Positions 6,787 through 13,275 of a stretch of 20,654 bases of DNA are shown one piece after another; the stretch's first letter is position 1; each line of letters starts with the position of its first letter. Where the stretch lies: positions 1 to 20,654 of the IMG/VR virus record IMGVR_UViG_3300048597_000474. The stretch is one strand, 5' to 3'. Position numbers and translations under genes: made by a program. Under the pieces are notes generated by a model. That model worked only from the letters and a program-made list of their open reading frames with translations. It made no database searches and had not been told where the DNA came from. The stretch is from a virus.

Positions 6787-8274
6787 TTAGTAGGTGTCGT
6801 AGCCGTCGGTGGCGGCTTCGTCGCGGGCGTCGCCGTAGGGAAGATTGAGCTGGTGGAACGCGCCCGCGGTGGCGTCAACCTGGTCGTCGTGCTTGCCGGT
6901 GGGAAAGGCGGTCAGCTCGTCGAGGTAGTCCCGGTTCCACGGGCCGGCGAGCAGCTGGACGTTGCCGGCCTGCCACTGGGCGGCGAGGGGCTCGGCCCGC
7001 TCCACCTTGTCGCCCTTCACGGGGCTGCCGAAGGCGGCGAAGCCGGCGAGCACCTTGATCACCGCATCGGTCGCCTCCTTGGCCAGGCCGGGCGGCTGCT
7101 CGATGCCGATGCGGACGTGGCCGTAGGCGTGGCGGTCGAGCTCGGCGGTCTGCCGGATAACCCGGTTGCGCTCGTCGGCCGGCCACTGGCCGCGCACGAC
7201 GTCCACCACGTACCAGGTCGTCGTGGGCGGGTGGTACGCGAGCAGCACGCCGGCGGTGTAGTCGCCCTTACCGGGCCGGGCGCCGGCCTTGTCCCAGTAG
7301 CGGGTGAAGATGCAGCCGGCGGGGTAGGCCGCGACGATCGCCACGCCCCGGCGGAACATCCCGCCGTCGCGGGGCCGCGGGCGCTGCTGGAACAGCGCCC
7401 CGAAGAAGTAGTCGCCGATGCGCCGCGCCAGCTTCTGGAGCCGCTCGACCGGGTAGCGCTCCGGGCAGAGCGCCTCGCCGTCGGCGCGCCAGTCGGGGTG
7501 GACGGTGCAGGTCGCGGGGTAGCTGGGGCGGTCGTCGGGCTCGGCGAGCGCGGGCAGGTTGACGATGTACCAGCCCTCGGGCTCGTCCTGCTCAAGGCCC
7601 AGCACGTAGCCGGTAAGGTCGGCCTCGTGCCAGCGGGTTTGGAGGATGACGATCGCACCACCGGGCTCCTCACGGGTACTGAAGACACTGCCGAACCAGT
7701 CCTGCTGCTTGCTGCGGATGACCTCGGAGGCGGCCTGCTCGGCGTCCTTGATCGGGTCGTCGATGATGCCGAGGTGGAAGCCCTTGCCGGTCGCCGGTCC
7801 GCCCACGCCGCCGGCCCAGAGGCCCCCGCCGGCCCGGGTCTGCCAGTGCTTCACCGCGCTGGCGGCCTTGTGGAGCAGGCCCCCGGCCCGCTGGTAGTTC
7901 TCGCGGGCCGCCCGGCTGAGGGTGTAGGCCAGGTCGGCGCCGTAGCTCGTGATGGCGACCCAGCGGTCGGGGTGGCGGTACAGGTAGTAGGCGGAGAACA
8001 GGCGCGAGACGGTCTCGGACTTGGAGTGGCGGGGCGGGAGCGCGATGAGCACCCGGCGCAGCTCGCCGTCGGCGACGCGCTGCAGGACGGCGATCAGCTC
8101 CGCGCAGTGGCGGTAGACCTGGTAGCGGGGGCTGACACGGGCGATGAACGCCTGGAAGCTGAGCGGGGCCTCGGCCGCCGCGGGGTCGGGGAACTGCTCG
8201 TCAAGGGCGGAGCAGAGCGACGCCCACGGATCGGCGCTCGCGGAGCTTGGTGAGAATGCGGCGCCTGGTTGCAT
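6787..8274 (-). CDS. terL: Terminase large subunit
   Basis: 495 residues, the usual length. The N-terminal ATPase domain carries a Walker A-type loop, LPPRHSKSE (about residues 79-87), and Walker B plus catalytic carboxylate, GIIDDP (about 169-174). The coupling motif lies around ILQTRWHE (about 210-217). The C-terminal RNase H-like nuclease has three acidic positions: RYWDKAG (D about 328), the IEQ segment (E about 392) and HDDQVDATAGAF (D about 463-467). All key residues are present. The start at 8274 gives a 74-bp overlap with TerS in another frame; no better start is visible inside the overlap. It packages DNA into the procapsid through the portal. Confidence 0.93.
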   Translation of the reverse strand: MQPGAAFSPSSASADPWASLCSALDEQFPDPAAAEAPLSFQAFIARVSPRYQVYRHCAELIAVLQRVADGELRRVLIALPPRHSKSETVSRLFSAYYLYRHPDRWVAITSYGADLAYTLSRAARENYQRAGGLLHKAASAVKHWQTRAGGGLWAGGVGGPATGKGFHLGIIDDPIKDAEQAASEVIRSKQQDWFGSVFSTREEPGGAIVILQTRWHEADLTGYVLGLEQDEPEGWYIVNLPALAEPDDRPSYPATCTVHPDWRADGEALCPERYPVERLQKLARRIGDYFFGALFQQRPRPRDGGMFRRGVAIVAAYPAGCIFTRYWDKAGARPGKGDYTAGVLLAYHPPTTTWYVVDVVRGQWPADERNRVIRQTAELDRHAYGHVRIGIEQPPGLAKEATDAVIKVLAGFAAFGSPVKGDKVERAEPLAAQWQAGNVQLLAGPWNRDYLDELTAFPTGKHDDQVDATAGAFHQLNLPYGDARDEAATDGYDTY

Positions 8275-8704
8275 CGTCCGCTTCGCCGATCGCCTCGATC
8301 ACGGCCTGCTGAAACTTGCGGGTCTCGTCGGCGCTCAGGATGAGGGCCGCCAGCTTGGCGCTGGCCTCGACGTGCTCCCGGATCTCCTTGATGACGCCGG
8401 TGTACGCCTGGATCTCGCGGGGCGAGGACGCCGACTGCGCCACGTCGCACAGGCGCGTGAGCCGCTCGAAGTTGATTTGCAGGACGGCGAACGGCTCCTG
8501 GAGGCCCGCGGCGACGGCCTCGACGATTTCGGCGGCGGTCGCGACGGCGGGCGCGGTTTCGGCGGGGAGGGCGTCGAAATACCGGCGGGCCGCCGACTCG
8601 CTCACCCCCACGGCCCGGGCTGCCCCGGCGACGCTCCCCACGCGCTGGTACGCGCTGATCAGGGCCTTGCCGGTCTCAGGGTCAATGCTGGAGGTGCGGC
8701 CCAT
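8201..8704 (-). CDS. terS: Terminase small subunit
   Basis: 167 residues, MGRTSSIDPETG, with GGAG upstream of the ATG. The N-terminal helix-turn-helix (GSVAGAARAVGVSESAARRYF, about residues 23-43) would bind the packaging site. The rest is helical (EIQAYTGVIKEIREHVEASAKLAALILSADETRKF) and suits ring oligomerisation. It overlaps the TerL gene, an arrangement common in phages. Assignment rests on the HTH, length and position directly before TerL. The pac or cos type cannot be read from the sequence. Confidence 0.75.
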   Translation of the reverse strand: MGRTSSIDPETGKALISAYQRVGSVAGAARAVGVSESAARRYFDALPAETAPAVATAAEIVEAVAAGLQEPFAVLQINFERLTRLCDVAQSASSPREIQAYTGVIKEIREHVEASAKLAALILSADETRKFQQAVIEAIGEADDATRRRILTKLRERRSVGVALLRP

Positions 8705-8734
8705 CGGCGCGGGCTCCGTCGCTATCCGTCGAAA

Positions 8735-9013
8735 TCAGCGGCTCGTCACGGGGAGAAACAGGGTGTGCGGCGCCCGAGCGCTCACCGTCACGACCGTGGG
8801 CGGGTCGGAAAGCGTCCACACGTCCACGCTCAGGGGGAGGGCGGGCACCCGCCGGCCGGGCCGGACGGGCACGCCGGCGACGACGGCCGCGTCACCTGAC
8901 GTGTCCAGCACCCAGCCGGCCCCGTCGTGGCGGTACGCGGCCCACGGGGCACGTTGTGCGGCCCCGGGAAGGGCGAGGGCGAGGGCGAGGAGGACGGCGA
9001 GGGAAACGCGCAT
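8735..9013 (-). CDS. Small exported protein with signal peptide, unknown function
   Basis: 92 residues starting MRVSLAVLLALALALPGAAQ, a textbook Sec signal peptide with a likely cut after the AQ near residue 20. The mature part of about 72 residues is beta-rich (AAYRHDGAGWVLDTSGDAAVVAGVPV, DPPTVVTVSARAPHTLFLPV) and has no cysteine, so it is not a lipoprotein. The start at 9013 is supported by GGAG; the longer version from 9079 would hide the signal peptide. It sits between the small membrane protein and TerS, near the lysin. A lysis accessory or superinfection-exclusion role is possible but unproven. Confidence 0.65.
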   Translation of the reverse strand: MRVSLAVLLALALALPGAAQRAPWAAYRHDGAGWVLDTSGDAAVVAGVPVRPGRRVPALPLSVDVWTLSDPPTVVTVSARAPHTLFLPVTSR

Positions 9014-9024
9014 CGGCGGGGCTC

Positions 9025-9306
9025 CTAGCGGCCGGCGACCAGGTAGGGCTGCATCAGGGTGAACACCGTCGCACCCCACAGCACCAGGGCGAGCAGATGC
9101 ACACAGACGAGCAGGGCCAGCGCGGTGACACTCTGCGCGGTGACGGTCACAAGCCGGTCGAGCTGCCGCTCGATCCGCGCCCCGAGCAGCTCGACCACGG
9201 GCTCCGGCGCCATCCCCTGCTGCACCACGTCGCGGCCGGCCACGTCGCCGAGGGCGACATCGCCGGACTGGCCGGGCAGCGTGAGGGCGGGCGGCGGCGT
9301 GGGCAT
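9025..9306 (-). CDS. Small membrane protein with GDV-GRD motif; holin candidate
   Basis: 93 residues, MPTPPPALTLPG. Residues about 15-28 read GDVALGDVAGRDVV, a glycine-aspartate repeat like linkers found beside effector-associated domains in bacterial conflict and signalling proteins. A helical stretch (PVVELLGARIERQLDRLVTV) precedes one strong membrane segment at about residues 58-85 (TALALLVCVHLLALVLWG). It lies in the block that also contains the lysin and an exported protein, so a holin or lysis regulator is one reading. The N-terminal motif is not typical of holins, so a membrane-linked defence role is the alternative. Confidence 0.55.
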   Translation of the reverse strand: MPTPPPALTLPGQSGDVALGDVAGRDVVQQGMAPEPVVELLGARIERQLDRLVTVTAQSVTALALLVCVHLLALVLWGATVFTLMQPYLVAGR

Positions 9307-9313
9307 GGGCGTC

Positions 9314-10099
9314 CTAGCGGGGTGCGGCGGCGGCGGCGAGGCGGGCGCGGGCGATCTCGATGTAGGCGGCCTCCTGCTCGATGCCGATGAAGCCGTAGCC
9401 GCCCTGGAGGGCCGCGACTCCGGTGGTGCCGGAGCCGGCGAAGGGGTCAAGGATGACGCCGCCGGGGGGGGTGATCAGCGTGGCGAGGCGGCAAACGACT
9501 TCAAGGGGCTTCTGTGTCGGATGCGCGGTGCGCTCCGACGTGCGCATGCACGGCTTCTCGGCCCCGTCGAGGACGCTGGCGATCCAGCGGCGCCCATCGG
9601 GCCGGCCAACTTTCAGTGCGGGGTCGGGGGCCTTCGCATACACGTGGGTAGTGTGTCCCACGCCTGAGGCATTCGCCTTGGTCCATGGCCGCGCGGGAAG
9701 GCCCGCGTCATAGCCGTTGAAGACCGTACCGAGCGGGCCGGGGCATCGCACGGTGTAGGCGAGGATGTGCTCGTGCTGGTACCGCGGAAGACATGCGTTG
9801 GTGCGTATACCGCCATTGCGCTTGCGCCACACCAGGTTGAACAGGTACCGGAATCCCGCGGCCTCCATCGCCTCGTGAAGTGCAAAGATGAAGGGGAAGG
9901 CCGCAAAACTTAGAACCGTGGCGCCAGGCCGTAACAGCCGCGGAAGTTCAGCAACCCAGGCGACCGAGGGCGCACGATCCCAACCGGCTTTGATGTTCGC
10001 GCCGTAGGGCGGGTCAGTGATCACCGCGTCCACGGAGGCGTCAGGGAGGGTGCGGAGCGTGGCGAGGGCCTCGCCGTGGATGAGGGACGACTCGGGCAT
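9314..10099 (-). CDS. Solitary DNA methyltransferase (DPPY type)
   Basis: 261 residues. Motif IV, TDPPYG, lies at about residues 28-33. Motif I, DPFAGSGTTG, lies near the C-terminus at about 218-227. This IV-before-I order is that of beta-class amino-methyltransferases (N6-adenine or N4-cytosine). The target-recognition part is between them (RWIASVLDGAEKPCMRTSERTAHPTQKPLEV), with HPTQKP as the usual family signature. It would transfer a methyl group from S-adenosylmethionine to DNA. No restriction enzyme gene is adjacent, so it is an orphan phage methylase, likely for protection from host restriction or marking for packaging. Its ATG overlaps the upstream stop (ATGA). Confidence 0.9.
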   Translation of the reverse strand: MPESSLIHGEALATLRTLPDASVDAVITDPPYGANIKAGWDRAPSVAWVAELPRLLRPGATVLSFAAFPFIFALHEAMEAAGFRYLFNLVWRKRNGGIRTNACLPRYQHEHILAYTVRCPGPLGTVFNGYDAGLPARPWTKANASGVGHTTHVYAKAPDPALKVGRPDGRRWIASVLDGAEKPCMRTSERTAHPTQKPLEVVCRLATLITPPGGVILDPFAGSGTTGVAALQGGYGFIGIEQEAAYIEIARARLAAAAAPR

Positions 10100-10329
10100 C
10101 AGCGGGCCTTGCGTGGGCGCCCGATGGGGCGCGGCGGGCGGGCGCGGGCGACGACGGGGGCGATCACGGCGGGGCAGCGGTCGGACAGCGGCGGGGCGGC
10201 GTAGGGGGCCGGGCCGAACACGGGGCAGATGAGGAGCGTTTCACCGCCGGCGACGCGGGCCAGTGTGAGCCAGTGGTAGCAGCCGCAGGGGCCGCACCAG
10301 GCGGCGGCCCTAGTCGGCGGGGCGGCCAC
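10099..10329 (-). CDS. Small cysteine protein, unknown function
   Basis: About 76 residues if it starts at the GTG at 10329. The first residues overlap the end of the upstream gene in another frame, and no ribosome site is clear. A CGPCGCYHW cluster near the N-terminus and two later cysteines could bind a metal. The C-terminus is basic (RARPPRPIGRPRKAR). The stop forms an ATGA junction with the methyltransferase start, which supports a real translated gene and suggests coupling. No family recognised; the start is uncertain. Confidence 0.5.
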   Translation of the reverse strand: MAAPPTRAAAWCGPCGCYHWLTLARVAGGETLLICPVFGPAPYAAPPLSDRCPAVIAPVVARARPPRPIGRPRKAR

Positions 10330-10618
10330 AGAAGGTGCAGCCGTCGCCGCGGCACAGCGCGCAGGGGGCGGCGGGGGCGGCGTCGAGCCAGGCGAGCAGG
10401 CGATCGAGCTCGGCGGCCTCGCCGTCGAGGACGGCGGCCTGAAACTCCTGGTTCGCCAGCGTGGCGCGGGTCGTGGCGGCGGTCGCGCGGTACTTGCCGG
10501 CGAGCTGGGCGACCTCATCGCGGCGCAGGCGCAGCGACTCGCGGACGCGCTGGGCGGCGTCGAGCTCGTCGGGGCGGGGGGCGGCGGGGATGGCCGTGGG
10601 CGGGGGAGGAAGCGGCAT
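10310..10618 (-). CDS. Small helical protein with C-terminal zinc knuckle
   Basis: 102 residues, MPLPPPPTAIPA. After a proline-rich start, residues about 17-80 are helical and probably coiled (LDAAQRVRESLRLRRDEVAQLAGKY, EAAELDRLLAWL). The end is CALCRGDGCTFCG, with two CxxC pairs (cysteines about 86, 89, 94, 97) only four residues apart, a compact zinc knuckle. It starts in an ATGA overlap with the lysin stop. The function is unknown; the location suggests a lysis or DNA-handling accessory. Confidence 0.6.
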   Translation of the reverse strand: MPLPPPPTAIPAAPRPDELDAAQRVRESLRLRRDEVAQLAGKYRATAATTRATLANQEFQAAVLDGEAAELDRLLAWLDAAPAAPCALCRGDGCTFCGRPAD

Positions 10619-12018
10619 CACAGGCCCTCGTACACGTCGGCCACGAACCGCGCCCACGGGAAGCCCGCGGGGTCGGTCTTGCGGCCGGGGCTGATGTCCA
10701 GGTGGCGCACCAGGTTGCTGCGGGGGATGCGGTAGGCGAACACCAGCCAGCGAGCCAGGGCCACGGCGGCGGCGACTTGCGCGTCGGGGTAGGGGTCGCG
10801 CCCGGTGTTGAGGTTCTCCAGCTCGATCCCGATCGAGCGGGCGTTGAGCGAGCCGTCCACGGCGAGATCGCCCCACGCACTCCGCCCGGCGTGCCAGGCG
10901 GTGTCGTAGTCGGCGACGAGCTGCGTGATCTGGCCCGCCTTGCTGATGTAGTAGTGGACCGAGACGGGGTTTTCCACGCTGCCGCCCTGGCGCAGCCAGG
11001 CCAGATCCGAGGGGCCGCGGCCGGCGGTGGCGTGCAGCACGACCGCTCCGATGGCGCCGCGCTTCCGCCCGCGGGTGAGGTGGAGCCGGCTCATCGCCTC
11101 ATTCGTGACGGCGGGGCGCGTCGGGGCCACGGGGGCGGGGGCGGGGGCGGGAGTGGGAAAACGGACAACGTTGTCCGGTGCGGCGCGCCACGCGCGGCCG
11201 AACGACTCGAGGGTGGCGGCACTCAGGCGGTAGGCCGGCTGGAAGTGGGCGGGGTCGCTCCCGCCCCGCTCGTCGAGGTGGTACAGCGTGACCCCGGCGA
11301 GGTTGGCCCCGCGCAGCGTCTGGGCGTACATCGCCCCGCGCAGCGCGTCGGTCAACGGCTCGTTCAGGGCGAACTCGGTGAGCCAGATCGGCATGTCGCG
11401 GCTCACGAGCCGCCGCAGCTGCTCGATCCCCTGTGCCAGCTGTGCGACCGAGTAGGCGTGCAGGCCGAGCGCATCACAGCGGCGGGCCACGTCGGCACCG
11501 ATCGCGGTCATCCACTCCTGGCCGTGGGGGATCGCCCCGATGCGGATCGGGTGATTCTGGATGTGTGCGGGTGCGATGATCTTCGCCCCCGGGAACGCGG
11601 CGCGGCACGCGGCGATCGCCTGCTCCAGGTGCCAGCGGTAGACCCAGGCGAACGACTCGCTCGCCGGGCTGAAGCCGGGCAGCGGGTCGAGCAGGGGCTC
11701 GTTGCCGATCTCGACCCAGAACTCCCGGGCGGGGTCGCGCACCGCCCACCAGGGCCGCACCTCGGCGACGACCTGATCGGCCACGGGGTACGTGAACGCC
11801 CCCCAGGGCAGGACCGGGCCGCGGGCGACACTCGGGTCGCCGGCGACAGTGCGCACGATGGTGGCGGGGGCGAGGCGCAGGGCCTCAGCCCGCAGGCCGT
11901 CGTCCCAGGGCAGGCCCCAGCCCGTGACGACCTTCAGCACGTCGGTGTTGAGGGCCGCCGCGTGGCCGCGGAGCGAGGCGAGGTCGCGAGTGCTGGTGAG
12001 GGCGAGGCCGAGCTGCAT
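10618..12018 (-). CDS. Two-domain lysin: clan GH-A-like glycosidase plus N-acetylmuramoyl-L-alanine amidase
   Basis: 466 residues from the ATG at 12018. Residues 1-280 look like a TIM-barrel glycosidase: FWVEIGNEPLL has the NEP acid/base glutamate (about E107) and IWLTEFAL a candidate nucleophile (about E215), the clan GH-A layout. A proline-alanine linker (about 286-302) leads to an Amidase_2 (T7-lysozyme/PGRP-like) domain. That domain has zinc ligands expected at H329 (VVLHATAG), H439 and D449 (VRHLDISPGRKTDP), plus WHAG and GIELEN. It would cut both glycan and stem-peptide links of peptidoglycan. No signal peptide is visible, so export would need a holin. It is the first gene after the strong terminator at 12104-12152. 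Confidence 0.85.
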   Translation of the reverse strand: MQLGLALTSTRDLASLRGHAAALNTDVLKVVTGWGLPWDDGLRAEALRLAPATIVRTVAGDPSVARGPVLPWGAFTYPVADQVVAEVRPWWAVRDPAREFWVEIGNEPLLDPLPGFSPASESFAWVYRWHLEQAIAACRAAFPGAKIIAPAHIQNHPIRIGAIPHGQEWMTAIGADVARRCDALGLHAYSVAQLAQGIEQLRRLVSRDMPIWLTEFALNEPLTDALRGAMYAQTLRGANLAGVTLYHLDERGGSDPAHFQPAYRLSAATLESFGRAWRAAPDNVVRFPTPAPAPAPVAPTRPAVTNEAMSRLHLTRGRKRGAIGAVVLHATAGRGPSDLAWLRQGGSVENPVSVHYYISKAGQITQLVADYDTAWHAGRSAWGDLAVDGSLNARSIGIELENLNTGRDPYPDAQVAAAVALARWLVFAYRIPRSNLVRHLDISPGRKTDPAGFPWARFVADVYEGL

Positions 12019-12103
12019 AGGTGTGGTGGGCTCCCCCGCCGCCGTAGCATCAGCCCGGTGGTGGAGTAGGGCGGCAGGGTATCGCGGTCGGGGGAGCTGC
12101 GGC

Positions 12104-12152
12104 GTAACAAAACGGCCACGTTCGCGCCCGGAGAACCGGGGGAACGTGGCCG
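12104..12152 (-). terminator. Strong intrinsic terminator before the lysin gene
   Basis: Perfect 11-bp arms at 12113-12123 and 12142-12152 (CGGCCACGTTC / GAACGTGGCCG) with a smaller inner stem. On the minus strand they are followed at once by TTTTGTTA. It stops leftward transcription between the 91-codon gene and the lysin unless read-through is arranged. Confidence 0.85.
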
Positions 12153-12170
12153 CGCGGGGTTCGCTCTGGC
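12150..12170 (-). repeat. 21-bp repeat, copy 2, abutting terminator
   Basis: Identical to 12532-12552. On the minus strand it begins GCCAGAGCGAACCCCGCGCG and runs straight into the stem of the terminator at 12104-12152. Confidence 0.85.
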
Positions 12171-12188
12171 CAGCAGACAGGGACGGGA

Positions 12189-12464
12189 CTAGGCGGGGCG
12201 GACGGTGCGCTCGATGCGGGCGGTGTCGAGGCGCCCGCCGCTGTTGAGCAGGGTCACCACGTCGCCCGGGCGCAGTCCGTGCTCGTCCTTGAGGCGCTTC
12301 CAGAAGGCGGTAAGCCCCTCGCCGTCGCGCATCTTCACCGTGGCGATCACGCCCTGGTAGACGATTTCGCCGCCGGGGCCGATCGCGTAGGACGCCTGGC
12401 CGCGCTCGAAGCGGCTGAGGTCCGCCAGGCCAAGGGACAGCTGGGCTTCGTCGTGGGCGGTCAT
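12189..12464 (-). CDS. Unknown small protein flanked by two terminators
   Basis: 91 residues, MTAHDEAQLSLG, with GAGG close upstream of the ATG. The C-terminal half (FWKRLKDEHGLRPGDVVTLLNSGGRLDTARIERTV) looks like a small beta-barrel or swapped-hairpin fold in which GLRPGDVV is a frequent phrase, as in AbrB-like and other pseudobarrel DNA-binding proteins. I do not recognise a family. It is the only gene between the candidate late promoter and the lysin, bracketed by hairpins at 12499-12536 and 12104-12152. That is where a lambdoid phage would carry short leader genes. A regulatory role is possible but not shown. Confidence 0.65.
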   Translation of the reverse strand: MTAHDEAQLSLGLADLSRFERGQASYAIGPGGEIVYQGVIATVKMRDGEGLTAFWKRLKDEHGLRPGDVVTLLNSGGRLDTARIERTVRPA

Positions 12465-12492
12465 GGTGTCCTCGGGGGCTGCGACGGGGGTA

Positions 12493-12536
12493 CAACAACG
12501 CGGCGGGGCGCCTCCGTGGGGAGGACCACCGCCGCG
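12493..12536 (-). terminator. Leader hairpin/attenuator just after the late promoter
   Basis: Arms CGCGGCGG / CCGCCGCG at 12499-12506 and 12529-12536 with an inner 5-bp stem. On the minus strand they are followed by TTGTTGT. It starts only some 20 nt after the expected transcription start of the promoter at 12563-12592. Confidence 0.65.
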
Positions 12537-12552
12537 CGGGGTTCGCTCTGGC
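12532..12552 (-). repeat. 21-bp repeat, copy 1, abutting attenuator
   Basis: Exact second copy of 12150-12170. It overlaps the first arm of the leader hairpin and would lie at the very 5' end of the leftward transcript. Confidence 0.85.
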
Positions 12553-12562
12553 GTCTGTTCGC

Positions 12563-12592
12563 AGTATAGGCCATCCCCCGCCAACGGCTCAA
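12563..12592 (-). promoter_or_regulatory. Leftward sigma70-like promoter (candidate late promoter)
   Basis: On the minus strand TTGAGC (12587-12592), an 18-bp spacer, then TATACT (12563-12568). It is the only convincing promoter I find upstream of the lysin and packaging genes. Confidence 0.7.
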
Positions 12593-12620
12593 TAGCCCGC
12601 CGATCCCGTTCCCGCGTAGG

Positions 12621-12649
12621 CATTTCCTGCCGCCAATTGGCAGGGAATG
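12621..12649. promoter_or_regulatory. Inverted repeat, operator-like
   Basis: Arms at 12621-12631 (CATTTCCTGCC) and 12639-12649 (GGCAGGGAATG) pair at 10 of 11 positions around a 7-nt centre. It lies between the divergent promoters and touches the SOS-type box. Confidence 0.55.
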
Positions 12650-12660
12650 AACACATGTTC
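12649..12660. promoter_or_regulatory. SOS (LexA)-type box
   Basis: GAACACATGTTC matches the GAAC-N4-GTTC core used by LexA of Gram-positive and related bacteria, inside a longer palindrome ATGAACA-CA-TGTTCAT at 12647-12662. It lies about 45 bp before the plus-strand -10 box and about 57 bp behind the leftward promoter. Confidence 0.65.
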
Positions 12661-12701
12661 ATACGGGTAGTGGGACCTCCACGGTTTCGGGTGGTGTGCC
12701 G

Positions 12702-12710
12702 TGCTAGAAT
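12702..12710 (+). promoter_or_regulatory. Extended -10 promoter for the 12769 gene
   Basis: TGCTAGAAT gives a TGn plus TAGAAT extended -10 box. No good -35 hexamer is visible, as is common for extended -10 promoters or for activated ones. The ATG is about 59 nt downstream. Confidence 0.5.
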
Positions 12711-12726
12711 TCTCGTGATGCGTGCG

Positions 12727-12748
12727 CTTTGGCCGCATCAGGACGCCC
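12727..12748 (+). repeat. Split direct repeat, copy 1
   Basis: CTTTGGCCG followed directly by CATCAGGACGCCC. The same two blocks recur in the same order at 14441-14449 and 14458-14470 with 8 extra bases between them. Here it is in the leader of the plus-strand gene. Confidence 0.7.
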
Positions 12749-12768
12749 CAAACCCACAGGAACCAACG

Positions 12769-13275
12769 ATGAGCCGTCGTATCCAGGCCCCCAATCTGGC
12801 CCCCGAAGCGGTCGCCGAGCTGCAGCGACTGCGCCAAAATATTGCGGTCGTGATCGCCAACGCCGATCAGGCCGCCCAGCACTACCGGCGCATCGACGCG
12901 GGGCTGTGCAAAAGCCTCGCCGCGCTCGGCTACGGCGAGGCCGAGGACAGCATGGCCGACGTGCGGCTCGTCCAGGGCCTCGACGACGTGCGGGGCGAGC
13001 TGGAGGCGGCCGTCACCCGCCTCGCCGCCCTGGAAACCGCCGTCGCCACGATGGCCCGCCTGTGGGGTCACGGGCCGCTCGTCAGCGAGGGGTTCGTCAT
13101 CCAGGCGAACGAGGAGTTGCGCCGGCTGCGGCGCGACATCCACGCCGCCCCGCAGGCCACGGCGACGGCGACCGCGGCCGCGGTCGGCGCCGTGCTCGCC
13201 GGCCGCCCGCTCGTCGTCGTGCCCCGTGCCGACGGCGGGGGTGACGACGGGGCCGACCTGGAGCGGGCGGCCTAG
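12769..13275 (+). CDS. Unknown helical (coiled-coil-like) protein, plus strand
   Basis: 168 residues, MSRRIQAPNLAPE, with AGGAA upstream of the ATG. Most of the chain is helical with heptad-like spacing (VAELQRLRQNIAVVIANADQAAQ, LEAAVTRLAALETAVATMARLWG, NEELRRLRRDI). An alanine-threonine hydrophobic stretch (about 132-153) and an acidic end follow. It has no cysteines, signal peptide or known motif. It is transcribed divergently from the late operon across a region with an SOS-type box, and its stop overlaps the integrase stop on the other strand. Position suggests a regulator or lysogeny-related protein; this is only inference. Confidence 0.7.
   Translation: MSRRIQAPNLAPEAVAELQRLRQNIAVVIANADQAAQHYRRIDAGLCKSLAALGYGEAEDSMADVRLVQGLDDVRGELEAAVTRLAALETAVATMARLWGHGPLVSEGFVIQANEELRRLRRDIHAAPQATATATAAAVGAVLAGRPLVVVPRADGGGDDGADLERAA

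Noticed and set aside
9314-10099. Complete restriction-modification system
   Set aside because: Only the methyltransferase is present; neighbouring small proteins show no endonuclease motif.
10273-12069. Plus-strand open frame of 598 codons
   Set aside because: Antisense to the lysin, whose catalytic motifs are clear on the minus strand; the plus translation is shadow-like.
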